DNA of 64,000 nucleotides from Psychroflexus montanilacus (lineage in GTDB: Bacteria > Bacteroidota > Bacteroidia > Flavobacteriales > Flavobacteriaceae). The position numbers and the translations under genes were made by a program. The stretch covers positions 62,001 to 126,000 of the forward strand of contig NZ_JAIQZC010000001.1 in NCBI RefSeq assembly GCF_020164535.1, written 5' to 3'. The notes beneath the pieces are model-generated. The model did not search any database and was not told the DNA's origin. It worked only from the letters and a program-made list of their open reading frames with translations. Positions 1 through 8,727 of the stretch are shown piece after piece. Each line of letters begins with the position of its first letter. The first letter of the stretch is position 1.

Positions 1-1868
1 GAAATCCAGGAGTAAATGATAAACAATTTATAGAATTAAAGACTGATGAACCAGAAGTCTCTTTGGATGGTTATGTTATGGTTCTTTTCAATGGATCTAA
101 TTCAGGAGGAAATTCAAGTTATGATGTTTTAAGCTTGGATGGATTTGTGACAGATTTTAATGGACTTTTTGTCTTAGGTGGTCCAGAAATGACACCAAGT
201 CCAAACGTGGTTATACCCACTAATTTTTTTCAGATAGGGAATGATGCTGTAGGCATTTATGAAGGAAGTGTAGATGATTTCCCTGATGGGACATTAGCCA
301 CAACTACAAATTTGGTAGATGCTCTTGTCTATGGTCGGAATCCAGATAGTGATGGACAGGAACTTCCACAACTATTAGATTTTCAGCCAGGCATAATTAT
401 TAATACAGACCAAGGTAAATCTATTCAAAGAAGTGTTGACAATCTAAATGAATGGTTTATTGCAGATCCAACCCCTCGACAACTCAATGACGGCTCTGGC
501 ATTGTCCCTGTTTTTATTGATGTCCTTCCTAGCACAACTTTGGTAAATGAAGGTGAGAGTTTCAATGTTGATTTTGAATTGTCCTCACCCGTAACTGAAC
601 CACTTACAATCAACTTTTCGTTGACTTCAAGTACTTTTGGAGAAGAAAATTATTCCGGATCAACATCGGTTACAATTGCAGAAGGCGACGTATTTGGAAG
701 TACAACCATCACAATAATAGATGATGATATTGATGATGGGGATAAGTTTATCAACCTGGCTGTTCAGTCATTGGGGGATCCATACTTCTTAAACAGTAAT
801 TTTATAGAAATCATTGTTGTTGATAATGATTTTAGCATTGCAGACTGGGGAGCTCCCACAGACCCTACTTATGAATTTGTTGAACCATCTGGGCCTGAAA
901 ATTATTTTGAAACTTTAAACGGTAAGTCTGGTCAGGAATTAAGAGAAGCTATACAGGATGTTATCGCTGAAGAAGGTGTGGTAAAAATTCATACTTATGC
1001 AGACGTTATAGATATTCTAAAAGCGGCAGACCAAAATCCAAGTAATAGTAATCAGGTTTGGTTGCTTTATAGAGAACAGTCTAGTCCAAAGTACCTCTTT
1101 CAGCAAGGTTCTTCTGGAACTGGGTTCTGGAATAGAGAACATGTGTTTCCAAGATCTAGAGGTGATTTTTTTAGTATTGAAGAGGATGAAATCCCAACAG
1201 GCATTAACGAGTGGTGGGAAACCAATGCAGATTCACTGCGCCATGCAAATTCAGACGCTCATGGATTAAGAGCTACAGATGCCAACGAAAATAGCTCTAG
1301 AGGGAATCAGCATTTTGGTGAATATGTAGGTCCAAGCGGAACTCAGGGAAGTTTCAAAGGGGATGTAGCGAGAGCTCTATTTTACTTATCTGTACGATAT
1401 AATGATTTATCAGTCGTAGATGGATTTCCTGATATTAGTGGACAACTAGGAGATTTACAGACACTTTTACAATGGCATGAAGAAGATCCTGCCGATGATT
1501 TTGAAATGAATAGAAATAACGTGGTTTATACCTGGCAAAACAATAGAAATCCTTTTATAGATTATCCAGAATTGGTGGATTATGTCTGGGGTGATAAACA
1601 GGGTGAGGTCTGGAATCAATCTCTTTCTATTAATCAAAATGAATTTCAAGAGGTTTCCATTTATCCCAACCCGGCGACTGGCTATATTAAATTTAAGGGA
1701 ATCAGTCCCAACACAAACGTTGAACTCTATTCAATGACAGGCAAAAAAGTATTGGAAAGTAAAGTTCAAAAAGAAACCCAGTTGTCTTTAGACTTAAATG
1801 CTGGGGTGTATCTCGTGAGAATCATTAATGATTCTAAAGCAGTAACTAAAAAACTAATCATTAAGTAA
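1..1868 (+). CDS. T9SS-secreted endonuclease I (EndA/NucM family), 5' end outside window
   Basis: Secreted non-specific nuclease. The frame is open to the left edge, so the true start and signal peptide lie outside; a TTG at 63 is only an internal codon. Visible domains in order: a lamin-tail-like beta region (bases ~1-480), a Calx-beta-like segment with acidic turns (~510-830), the endonuclease I catalytic domain (~850-1620) with the family signatures WNREHVFPRS and SLRHANSDAHGLRATD, and a C-terminal type A sorting domain (~1645-1865, starting IYPNPATG and ending in a Lys-rich KKLIIK tail) used by the type IX secretion system. A hairpin terminator follows directly. It probably degrades extracellular DNA for nutrients. 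The nuclease and sorting domain are clear; the two N-terminal beta domains are called by pattern only. Confidence 0.9.
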   Translation, partial: NPGVNDKQFIELKTDEPEVSLDGYVMVLFNGSNSGGNSSYDVLSLDGFVTDFNGLFVLGGPEMTPSPNVVIPTNFFQIGNDAVGIYEGSVDDFPDGTLATTTNLVDALVYGRNPDSDGQELPQLLDFQPGIIINTDQGKSIQRSVDNLNEWFIADPTPRQLNDGSGIVPVFIDVLPSTTLVNEGESFNVDFELSSPVTEPLTINFSLTSSTFGEENYSGSTSVTIAEGDVFGSTTITIIDDDIDDGDKFINLAVQSLGDPYFLNSNFIEIIVVDNDFSIADWGAPTDPTYEFVEPSGPENYFETLNGKSGQELREAIQDVIAEEGVVKIHTYADVIDILKAADQNPSNSNQVWLLYREQSSPKYLFQQGSSGTGFWNREHVFPRSRGDFFSIEEDEIPTGINEWWETNADSLRHANSDAHGLRATDANENSSRGNQHFGEYVGPSGTQGSFKGDVARALFYLSVRYNDLSVVDGFPDISGQLGDLQTLLQWHEEDPADDFEMNRNNVVYTWQNNRNPFIDYPELVDYVWGDKQGEVWNQSLSINQNEFQEVSIYPNPATGYIKFKGISPNTNVELYSMTGKKVLESKVQKETQLSLDLNAGVYLVRIINDSKAVTKKLIIK

Positions 1869-1891
1869 TAGAGTATTCTTAATTATTATTC

Positions 1892-1921
1892 AAAAGCCAT
1901 TCACACTTGAGTGGCTTTTTT
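1892..1921 (+). terminator. Rho-independent terminator of the endonuclease gene
   Basis: A 12-bp stem (AAAAGCCATTCA / TGAGTGGCTTTT, one G-U pair) with a 4-nt loop ends in a run of T. It lies 24 bases after the nuclease stop codon and separates it from menC. Confidence 0.85.
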
Positions 1922-1941
1922 AATTTTACTAAAACTTAAAA

Positions 1942-2982
1942 ATGAAAGCATCATATTTTAAACATACATTAAAATTTAAACGCCCAAGCGGAACTTCGAG
2001 AGGTGTTTTGAAAACCAAAGAATCCTGGTTCATTAAAATTGAAACAGAAGATAAATTTGGTATTGGTGAGTGTGGACTTCTAAAAGGCCTTAGTATTGAC
2101 CCTCTTGACAAGTTTGAAGATGTATTGAAATGGACCTGTGATCATATTCATCTTGGTCTGGAAAATCTCTATGATGAACTTAGAGATTATCCCTCTATTC
2201 AGTTTGGTTTAGAAATGGCTTTTCAGTCTTTTGCTTCAGCAGATCCTTACCTTTTATATCCGTCAGAATTTACAGATGGAAAGCAAGGCATGGTCATCAA
2301 TGGATTGATATGGATGGGGGAAAAGTCATTTATGAAAACACAAATTCAGGATAAGATCCAACAAGGGTTTAGCTGCATCAAACTCAAAATAGGTGCTATT
2401 GATTTTGAAGCTGAATTGGAATTGCTGAAGTACATCAGAAGCGAATTTTCTTCTTCCGATATTGAAATTAGAGTTGATGCCAATGGGGCATTTGCTATTG
2501 ATGATGCCTTAGACAAACTTAAACGCCTGAGTGATTATGAGTTGCATAGTATCGAACAGCCGATTGCTATGGGTCAATGGGATCTAATGGCTGAACTTTG
2601 CAAACAAACACCTTTGCCAATTGCGCTCGATGAAGAATTAATTGGTCTTAAAGATGTAACAAATAAGCAGGAAGCCTTACTAACCATAAAGCCACATTAT
2701 ATTATTTTGAAACCAAGTCTCATTGGCGGCTTTCAAGGAACTAAGGAATGGATAGATTTAGCAAATCAAAATAACATAAACTGGTGGATGACCAGTGCGC
2801 TGGAAAGTAATATTGGTTTGAATGCCATAGCCCAGTTTACGTTTGTGCAAGATAGTAATATGCCTCAGGGTCTTGGAACTGGCGGACTTTATACCAATAA
2901 TATAGAAAGCCCACTTACTATTGTAGGAGAGAAAATTATGTATAAACCCAATTTAAAATGGGAAAACAAATTTAATTTATGA
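1942..2982 (+). CDS. menC: o-succinylbenzoate synthase (enolase superfamily)
   Basis: Dehydrates SHCHC to o-succinylbenzoate in menaquinone synthesis. The 346-aa protein has the muconate-lactonizing subgroup layout: a KLKIG motif with catalytic Lys near residue 150, metal ligands in RVDANGAF, SIEQPI and ALDEEL, and a second-lysine strand (ILKPSLIGGF). The family also contains dipeptide epimerases, but the nearby menE makes the MenC role the best reading. The next gene starts inside its stop codon (4-bp overlap), which suggests translational coupling. Confidence 0.88.
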   Translation: MKASYFKHTLKFKRPSGTSRGVLKTKESWFIKIETEDKFGIGECGLLKGLSIDPLDKFEDVLKWTCDHIHLGLENLYDELRDYPSIQFGLEMAFQSFASADPYLLYPSEFTDGKQGMVINGLIWMGEKSFMKTQIQDKIQQGFSCIKLKIGAIDFEAELELLKYIRSEFSSSDIEIRVDANGAFAIDDALDKLKRLSDYELHSIEQPIAMGQWDLMAELCKQTPLPIALDEELIGLKDVTNKQEALLTIKPHYIILKPSLIGGFQGTKEWIDLANQNNINWWMTSALESNIGLNAIAQFTFVQDSNMPQGLGTGGLYTNNIESPLTIVGEKIMYKPNLKWENKFNL

Positions 2983-3923
2983 AGGATTATATAGCTCTAG
3001 CAGCAAAAAGTTACCACGAATGGTGGAGATATTTAGTGGGAGCATTTTTGATTTTTGTCATTTGGCAAATAGGATCAATACCATTTTTAGGAGCTGTCAT
3101 TTTTAAATTAACTAAGGAGGGTGCCGATCTTTCAAGTATTAGTAATTATGAAACATTAATGGGCACCTTAGATTCTAATCTCACTTTTTTTCTAATGCTT
3201 CTGTCTTTTGCTGTTGGATTTTTTGGTGTCTGGCTCATTGTACGATTTTTTCATAACCAGAAATTCAAAGATTTGCTTACCACACGAGCTAAGTTTGACT
3301 GGAAGAGAGTATTTGTTGGGTTTAGTATCGTTGGTTTCTTCATTGCGGCTATGACAATAATAGATTATGAGATGAATCCAGATGATTACTTGTGGAACTT
3401 AAAATGGGATCAATTCTTAATTTTGGCAGCTATAGGAATCATCATGGTGCCCATTCAAACAACTTTTGAAGAACTTTACTTCAGAGGGTATTTTATGCAA
3501 GGTTTAGGAATCATTTTCAAAAACAGATGGTTACCGTTGATAGTAACGTCTGTGGGGTTTGGTCTATTACATATTGGTAATCCAGAAGTTGGTAAAATGG
3601 GCTACATCATCATGGTGAGCTATATTGGCACGGGATTTTTGCTAGGTATTATGGCCCTCATGGACGAGGGCCTGGAACTTTCAATAGGGTTTCACGCCGG
3701 TAATAACCTGGTTACAGCTTTACTAGTAACGGCGGACTGGACTGCTTTCCAAACAGAGTCTATTTTGATCTATACTGAAGAACCAACCGTGGGATTTGAT
3801 GTTTTTATTCCTGTTTTAGTTGTTTACCCCATTTATCTATTAGTGATGGCAAGGATATTTAATTGGAAAAACTGGAAATCTAAGTTGTTCGGAAAAGTCA
3901 AATTACCTGAAACAGTCTCGTAA
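2979..3923 (+). CDS. CPBP-family intramembrane metalloprotease
   Basis: A 314-aa polytopic membrane protein of the CAAX-protease/bacteriocin-processing (Abi) family. It shows the family motifs EELYFRGYF (EExxxR), FGLLHIGN and GFHAGNN, which hold the glutamates and histidines thought to bind the catalytic zinc in the membrane. It overlaps menC by 4 bp and precedes menE, so it is probably co-transcribed with menaquinone genes; its substrate is unknown. A similar insertion between menC and menE is, to my recollection, common in flavobacteria. Confidence 0.85.
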   Translation: MKDYIALAAKSYHEWWRYLVGAFLIFVIWQIGSIPFLGAVIFKLTKEGADLSSISNYETLMGTLDSNLTFFLMLLSFAVGFFGVWLIVRFFHNQKFKDLLTTRAKFDWKRVFVGFSIVGFFIAAMTIIDYEMNPDDYLWNLKWDQFLILAAIGIIMVPIQTTFEELYFRGYFMQGLGIIFKNRWLPLIVTSVGFGLLHIGNPEVGKMGYIIMVSYIGTGFLLGIMALMDEGLELSIGFHAGNNLVTALLVTADWTAFQTESILIYTEEPTVGFDVFIPVLVVYPIYLLVMARIFNWKNWKSKLFGKVKLPETVS

Positions 3924-3995
3924 TGATAATTTAACATATTAATATTGATTATTATTTTTATAATATCTAGTATTGGTATGGTTAAAATTAGACTT

Positions 3996-5090
3996 ATGAT
4001 AAATCATCCACATGATATTCATCCCCACTTTAAAATTAACGGGAATCATTTTAGTAGAAGAGATTTACGTACTGTAGCCTATAGTTATGTAAAAGAAGGT
4101 GAACCATTTGAAGAGAAAATAGGTGATTTTTTATTGGATTGGCTTAATGATGATTATAAAACTATAAAGGTTAGAACATCTGGTTCTACTGGCGATCCAA
4201 AAACCTATTTTTTAGATAAGCAAAAAATGGTTAATAGTGCATTGTCAACAGGTAAATTTTTTAAAGTAAGAGAAGGAACCAAGGCTTTATTGTGCTTGCC
4301 ATCTGACTATATTGGTGGCAGAATGATGCTTGTAAGGGCGATGGTATTAGGCTGGGATCTGGACATCGTAGAACCTAAATCAAATCCACTGGATGAAGTT
4401 TTCAAAACCTACGATTTTTGTGCGATGACACCGTTCCAGATGGATAATTCACTAGGGAGACTTCATTTAGTAAAAAAACTTATCGTTGGTGGTGGAACAG
4501 TTACAGAAAACCTAATTGGTTTAATTCAAGGAATACCCACCAAAGTTTTTGAAGTCTATGGAATGACTGAAACAATATCTCACATTGCTGCAAGAAAACT
4601 GAACCCTAAAACGGATAACACTGAGAAAAGGCCATTCAAAGCCTTACCCAATGTGAGTGTTTCCCAAAATGCACACAATTGCCTTGTTGTAAAAGCACCA
4701 AAAATTTTGGAAAAAGAGCTTGTAACTAATGATATTGTAGAGGTCCTGACTTATAAAAAATTTTTTTGGAAGGGAAGACTGGATAATATCATAAACACTG
4801 GAGGAATTAAAATATTTCCAGAAACCCTGGAGAAAAAACTTCAAAAACTGATTACACATAGATTTTATATTGCTGGATTACCTCATGATTCACTTGGAGA
4901 ACAGGTTGTCTTGTTTATCGAAGCTCCAGAGAATCAAAAATTTTTAAGTGATCTTAAACAGGCAATTGACCGTTTAAAGTCACTAAGTAAATATGAAAAG
5001 CCTAAGCATATTTACTTTGTTGATAAATTTGAAGAGACAAATTCAGGAAAAATTCATCGTAAAAAAACTTTATCAAAATTGATGAGCTAA
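3996..5090 (+). CDS. menE: o-succinylbenzoate-CoA ligase (AMP-binding)
   Basis: Activates o-succinylbenzoate with ATP and CoA for MenB in the menaquinone pathway. It is an ANL-superfamily enzyme: P-loop RTSGSTGDPKT, VYGMTET (A5 motif), GRLDNIINTGGIKI (hinge) and NSGKIHRKK with the adenylation Lys at the C-terminus. At about 364 aa it is shorter than typical ANL enzymes, as usual for Bacteroidota MenE. The frame is open back to a TTG at 3945; I chose ATG 3996 (MINHPHD...) because it leaves the N-terminal length usual for the family. ATG 3978 is the alternative. It converges on the M1 peptidase gene with only 2 bp between stop codons. Confidence 0.88.
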   Translation: MINHPHDIHPHFKINGNHFSRRDLRTVAYSYVKEGEPFEEKIGDFLLDWLNDDYKTIKVRTSGSTGDPKTYFLDKQKMVNSALSTGKFFKVREGTKALLCLPSDYIGGRMMLVRAMVLGWDLDIVEPKSNPLDEVFKTYDFCAMTPFQMDNSLGRLHLVKKLIVGGGTVTENLIGLIQGIPTKVFEVYGMTETISHIAARKLNPKTDNTEKRPFKALPNVSVSQNAHNCLVVKAPKILEKELVTNDIVEVLTYKKFFWKGRLDNIINTGGIKIFPETLEKKLQKLITHRFYIAGLPHDSLGEQVVLFIEAPENQKFLSDLKQAIDRLKSLSKYEKPKHIYFVDKFEETNSGKIHRKKTLSKLMS

Positions 5091-5092
5091 TT

Positions 5093-6745
5093 TTACAGGC
5101 TTAAGTTTTCAATGGTAATGTAGTAACCATATTTATTAATGGCTAACTCGTCGATACTGTTCAGTTCAACATCCACACGCCTCCAAGTATTGTCTATAAT
5201 TTCTCTTTGAATAAGCTTTTCATCTGAATTTTGAAAGTCAATAGGCATTGCAAAATCTTTTACATCAGTTTCCCACCGCATAAGTAACTCATTACTACTA
5301 TTGAATTTCAATTGTAACTTTGGGATTGAAGTATACTTCAGGTATTGATCAAAGATAGGTTTTAGGTTAAAATCGGTGTTGTTATTGTAAAATTCAATCA
5401 CATCGTCTGCATGTATAGTCTGGTATTTAAAAGTCTCATGAAATTTCTTTAAAAGTTCCCACCATTTCTTGTCATCATTTACAACACTTCTTAAGGTATT
5501 CAACATGTTAGCTCCTTTGTAGTACATATCACCCGAGCCCTCGTGGTTCACTCCGTAATCACCAATAATAGGCCTGTCATTTGAAATCACGTTTCTCAAG
5601 CCATATAAATATGAAATGGCTTCTTTTTTCCCATATTCACATTCCACGAAAACAGCTTCAGAATAGGCGGTAAAACTCTCATGAATCCACATATCTGCAA
5701 TGTCTGCTGCCGAAACAGAATTACCAAACCACTCGTGACCAGACTCATGAATAATTATAAAATCCCATTTAAGACCGATTCCAGTCCCGGACATATCATT
5801 GCCTAAATAGCCGTTTTGATACCCATTCCCATAAGCAACAGCACTTTGATGCTCCATACCTAGGTACGGTGTTTCCACAAGCTTATAACCATCTCTTTGA
5901 AAAGGATATGTTCCAAATTTTTCATAGAAGCAGTCCATCATAGGTTTGACTTGTTGAAATTGTTCTTTGGCCTTTTCTAAATTCTCTTTTAAAACATAAT
6001 AATTTAAAGTTAGGTCCTTATATTTATCTTCAAAATGAGCATAATCGGCTACATTCAACGTAATATTGTAGTTATTGATAGGCTGTTCTACTCTCCAATG
6101 CCATTTGGTATAACCATCATCTTGTGGTATTTCTTCAATGAGTCTTCCATTAGAAACATTCATCAAGCCGTTTGGAACGCTAACTTTTATATTGACTGTA
6201 TTGGGTTCATCACTTTGGTGGTCTTTATTTGGAAACCATAAACTCGCCCCTGTTCCTTGTACTGCAACTCCAATAAATGGTTTTCCATTCATATCTTTTG
6301 AGAAGACAAAGCCACCATCCCAAGGCGCATTTTTTGCAACTACTGGCTTACCAGAATAGTAGACTATCACGCGTTCAGTCTTTCCGACCTTTAAAGGTTT
6401 TTCAAAAGAAATAAAAACAGCATTATCCTCTCTTTTATACTCCAGCATTTGATTATTGAAAACAATAGAATCAATGCGCATATTTTGAAATAAATCCAGC
6501 TGAATTTTGGAGGTTTTTTCTGTAACGTCAAATTCAATTTCATTGAAGCCGCTCAAATATCTTTTCTCAGGATCTAGTTTGATATCGAGATTATAGGACA
6601 ATACATCAAAGCTTGTGCGTTCCGGCCGAAGGCTTCCACGAAGAGTATCAGCTCTTGTGAACTTGTCTGTATGCCCCGATAAAACTTGAGACTGCATTGT
6701 AAATGTGGTGAAAAAGATGAAAAGTAAGCTGTATATTCGTTTCAT
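5093..6745 (-). CDS. M1-family zinc metallopeptidase, exported
   Basis: A 550-aa exported aminopeptidase-like enzyme. A signal peptide (MKRIYSLLFIFFTTFTMQSQ) leads into the M1 N-terminal beta domain, and the zinc site is HESGH at residues 333-337 with the third ligand Glu356 exactly 18 residues later (WIHESF). The exopeptidase motif usually written GxMEN reads GMEHQ here, so the amino-terminus-binding Glu is kept and the next residue is changed. It lacks the long C-terminal armadillo domain of PepN. Likely a periplasmic or surface peptidase involved in peptide scavenging. Confidence 0.88.
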   Translation of the reverse strand: MKRIYSLLFIFFTTFTMQSQVLSGHTDKFTRADTLRGSLRPERTSFDVLSYNLDIKLDPEKRYLSGFNEIEFDVTEKTSKIQLDLFQNMRIDSIVFNNQMLEYKREDNAVFISFEKPLKVGKTERVIVYYSGKPVVAKNAPWDGGFVFSKDMNGKPFIGVAVQGTGASLWFPNKDHQSDEPNTVNIKVSVPNGLMNVSNGRLIEEIPQDDGYTKWHWRVEQPINNYNITLNVADYAHFEDKYKDLTLNYYVLKENLEKAKEQFQQVKPMMDCFYEKFGTYPFQRDGYKLVETPYLGMEHQSAVAYGNGYQNGYLGNDMSGTGIGLKWDFIIIHESGHEWFGNSVSAADIADMWIHESFTAYSEAVFVECEYGKKEAISYLYGLRNVISNDRPIIGDYGVNHEGSGDMYYKGANMLNTLRSVVNDDKKWWELLKKFHETFKYQTIHADDVIEFYNNNTDFNLKPIFDQYLKYTSIPKLQLKFNSSNELLMRWETDVKDFAMPIDFQNSDEKLIQREIIDNTWRRVDVELNSIDELAINKYGYYITIENLSL

Positions 6746-6775
6746 AAAATTGTAACTATTTAGATCAATAAAACT

Positions 6776-7084
6776 ATGAAAAAAGTTGTTTTCTTATTGC
6801 TTTCCATTACTTTTCTTTCCTGCGGAAAAGATAGTAACCTTTTGGATGGGAGAGTCATGAATGAGGGTGGTGACCCAGTTGAAAATGTTCTCGTTCAGGT
6901 CATGGGAACAGATTTGAATTCTAAAACAGATGCAGAAGGAAATTTCAGAATAAATACCAAAAATAGGGGTGAGGAACTTATTTTTACGCATCCTGAATAC
7001 GAGATGTCTAGAATTGAAATCGGTGACAAATCAGATTTTTCTATTGAACTTATAGAAAAGACAAACCCAGTGCCAGAGAAATAA
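6776..7084 (+). CDS. small lipoprotein with carboxypeptidase-regulatory-like domain
   Basis: A 102-aa predicted lipoprotein: signal sequence with lipobox ITFLSC (Cys16) followed by one transthyretin-like CarboxypepD_reg domain (GRVMNEGGDPVENVLVQV ... TDAEGNFRI). Such single domains are common on Bacteroidota envelope proteins and probably mediate protein contacts. It is divergent from the M1 peptidase gene, and its last 35 bp overlap the convergent beta-barrel gene. Confidence 0.75.
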   Translation: MKKVVFLLLSITFLSCGKDSNLLDGRVMNEGGDPVENVLVQVMGTDLNSKTDAEGNFRINTKNRGEELIFTHPEYEMSRIEIGDKSDFSIELIEKTNPVPEK

Positions 7085-7571
7085 AACGGTTATTTCCTGA
7101 AGCACCTTTAAAGGCATCTGTAAACCCAAAGTTGTATCTCGCATCAATATGAAGTGAAGACCCAAGACTCAGTCCAAGGCCAACTGCTCCAGATAAATCA
7201 AGCTTCTCGGATTCCAAAAATGGGGACCCATTGATTAAATAACTGAATTGTGGACCAAACTGTAGATTGAAAATTCTTAAAAAATGAAGTTTCATGATGA
7301 CTGGTACCAATGCATAATCGGTCTCAATATCATTTTCAAGGAATCTTCCGCCTTGTTGAGAAAATAAAAATTCAGTTTGCAGAGCTAGGGCGTTGAATCG
7401 TAACCCAATAAAAGCACCTCCCGTAAATCCAAGGCGACCATCAGCATTTATATTTGAAATAGACGCGTAGTTAATACCTCCTTTAACACCAAGGCTTAGA
7501 CTCTGAGAATTTGAATTTATGGCTGTGAGTAAGCAAATACTAAAAGCAAAATATTTGATGAAATTCTTCAT
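7050..7571 (-). CDS. outer-membrane beta-barrel protein (porin-like)
   Basis: A 173-aa protein with a cleavable signal peptide (to about residue 23, ...NSNSQS) and alternating hydrophobic strands typical of small Bacteroidota outer-membrane barrels (LGVKGGINYASI, GLRFNALALQTEFLFSQQGG, LGLSLGSSLHIDARYNFG, ending in Leu-Ser-Phe-Leu). It resembles the PorT/OMP_b-brl_2 group. Function beyond outer-membrane location cannot be assigned. Its 3' end overlaps the convergent lipoprotein gene. Confidence 0.8.
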   Translation of the reverse strand: MKNFIKYFAFSICLLTAINSNSQSLSLGVKGGINYASISNINADGRLGFTGGAFIGLRFNALALQTEFLFSQQGGRFLENDIETDYALVPVIMKLHFLRIFNLQFGPQFSYLINGSPFLESEKLDLSGAVGLGLSLGSSLHIDARYNFGFTDAFKGASGNNRFISLALGLSFL

Positions 7572-7604
7572 AAGATTTTTATAATTAACGTCAATATTTC
7601 AAAA

Positions 7605-8654
7605 TTAGTTTAGCAGGGCAGACAAAATCGTGCTAAGTTCGTTAATACTTAGATTTATCTCGATAATTCTTCCTTTCGCATCTACCAAATAATACTGAGG
7701 CAGATCTACAACACCCATTTCTGAAGCCATTTCTCCTGTGAAACCATTATCAATTCTATAAGACTTCCACGGAACAGATTCTTCTAAAACATCATTTATC
7801 CAATCTTCCTGATTGGTATCCACCGAAACTCCTATAATCTCAAATCCCCTAAATTTAAACCTTTCATAGATTTCCACTAACTGACGCTGTTGAGATTTGC
7901 AGTCGTTACAGTAGCTGTTCCAAAACTGGATGAGATTGTATTTCGCGAAATTGGATTTTAGATTTTCTTTATCACCAGTAATAGAAATCAATTCATACTC
8001 AGGGATTTCACTACCGATTTGGAAATTTCTTCGCTTCTGCTGATAATTTTCTAAAATGGACACATCTTGTGGGTTTAATTCGTCCACGTCTAGTTTAGAA
8101 ATAAGACTTCGCACATCATTATAAAGCAAATCTTGATTCATACTAAATTGTGAAATAAGTTTACCCAAATAATCGTGGTTTGGATTTGCTTTTATCAAGC
8201 TATCAGTTTTGTTCAATAATATATCCCGATTCTTCTTCGACTTCGAAATTTCGCTCAAAAAGCCTTTTATTTCTAACTTAATTTTTTGAGTATTTCCACC
8301 ACTTAACTGTTTGACCTGATATTCGTTGAAGTATTCGTCATCAACTTTAACTTCATCCACGACTATATCAAAAATCAACGTATCATTTTCGAGATAAAAC
8401 ACATCTGAAGTGGTGATTGTATCGAATTCAAATTGAAAAGCTTTTGGAGAACTTACCTCACCTTCAAATTGAAACGCATTGTTATCAACCTGGACACTAT
8501 CCATTTGATCGTTATATTTAATTTTGATATACTCATCAAAATCGCCATTAATAGTGCCTTTTAGAACATAATTTTGCGTTGTAGATTTTTCTTTCATGGG
8601 TTCCATGCAGGAAACTAGAACCAAACTTAAAAGTATTAAAGCTATTTTTTCCAT
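7605..8654 (-). CDS. TlpA-like thioredoxin-fold lipoprotein with DUF4369 N-terminus
   Basis: A 349-aa predicted lipoprotein (LVLVSC lipobox at Cys16). Residues ~25-130 match the beta-rich DUF4369 module found N-terminal to thiol-disulfide oxidoreductases in Bacteroidota. Residues ~215-345 form a TlpA/AhpC-TSA thioredoxin domain with active site CNDC at about 249-252 (FWNSYCNDCKS) and the downstream cis-Pro region (VVDLPQYYLVD). It likely reduces periplasmic disulfides, for example in cytochrome maturation. A second reading as a peroxidase is less likely. Confidence 0.85.
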   Translation of the reverse strand: MEKIALILLSLVLVSCMEPMKEKSTTQNYVLKGTINGDFDEYIKIKYNDQMDSVQVDNNAFQFEGEVSSPKAFQFEFDTITTSDVFYLENDTLIFDIVVDEVKVDDEYFNEYQVKQLSGGNTQKIKLEIKGFLSEISKSKKNRDILLNKTDSLIKANPNHDYLGKLISQFSMNQDLLYNDVRSLISKLDVDELNPQDVSILENYQQKRRNFQIGSEIPEYELISITGDKENLKSNFAKYNLIQFWNSYCNDCKSQQRQLVEIYERFKFRGFEIIGVSVDTNQEDWINDVLEESVPWKSYRIDNGFTGEMASEMGVVDLPQYYLVDAKGRIIEINLSINELSTILSALLN

Positions 8655-8676
8655 AGGTCAAAATTACGGCAAAAAT

Positions 8677-8706
8677 AAAAGGGCGATGAAATTTCATCGC
8701 CCTTTT
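8677..8706 (-). terminator. Terminator of the HMA/persulfide dioxygenase operon
   Basis: A perfect 30-nt palindrome (arm AAAAGGGCGATGAAA) sits 22 bases after the stop codon of the leftward dioxygenase gene, and on the minus strand it runs into TTTTATTTTT. It ends that operon before the downstream TlpA-like gene. Confidence 0.88.
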
Positions 8707-8727
8707 AGAAAGAATATTTGGTTTATT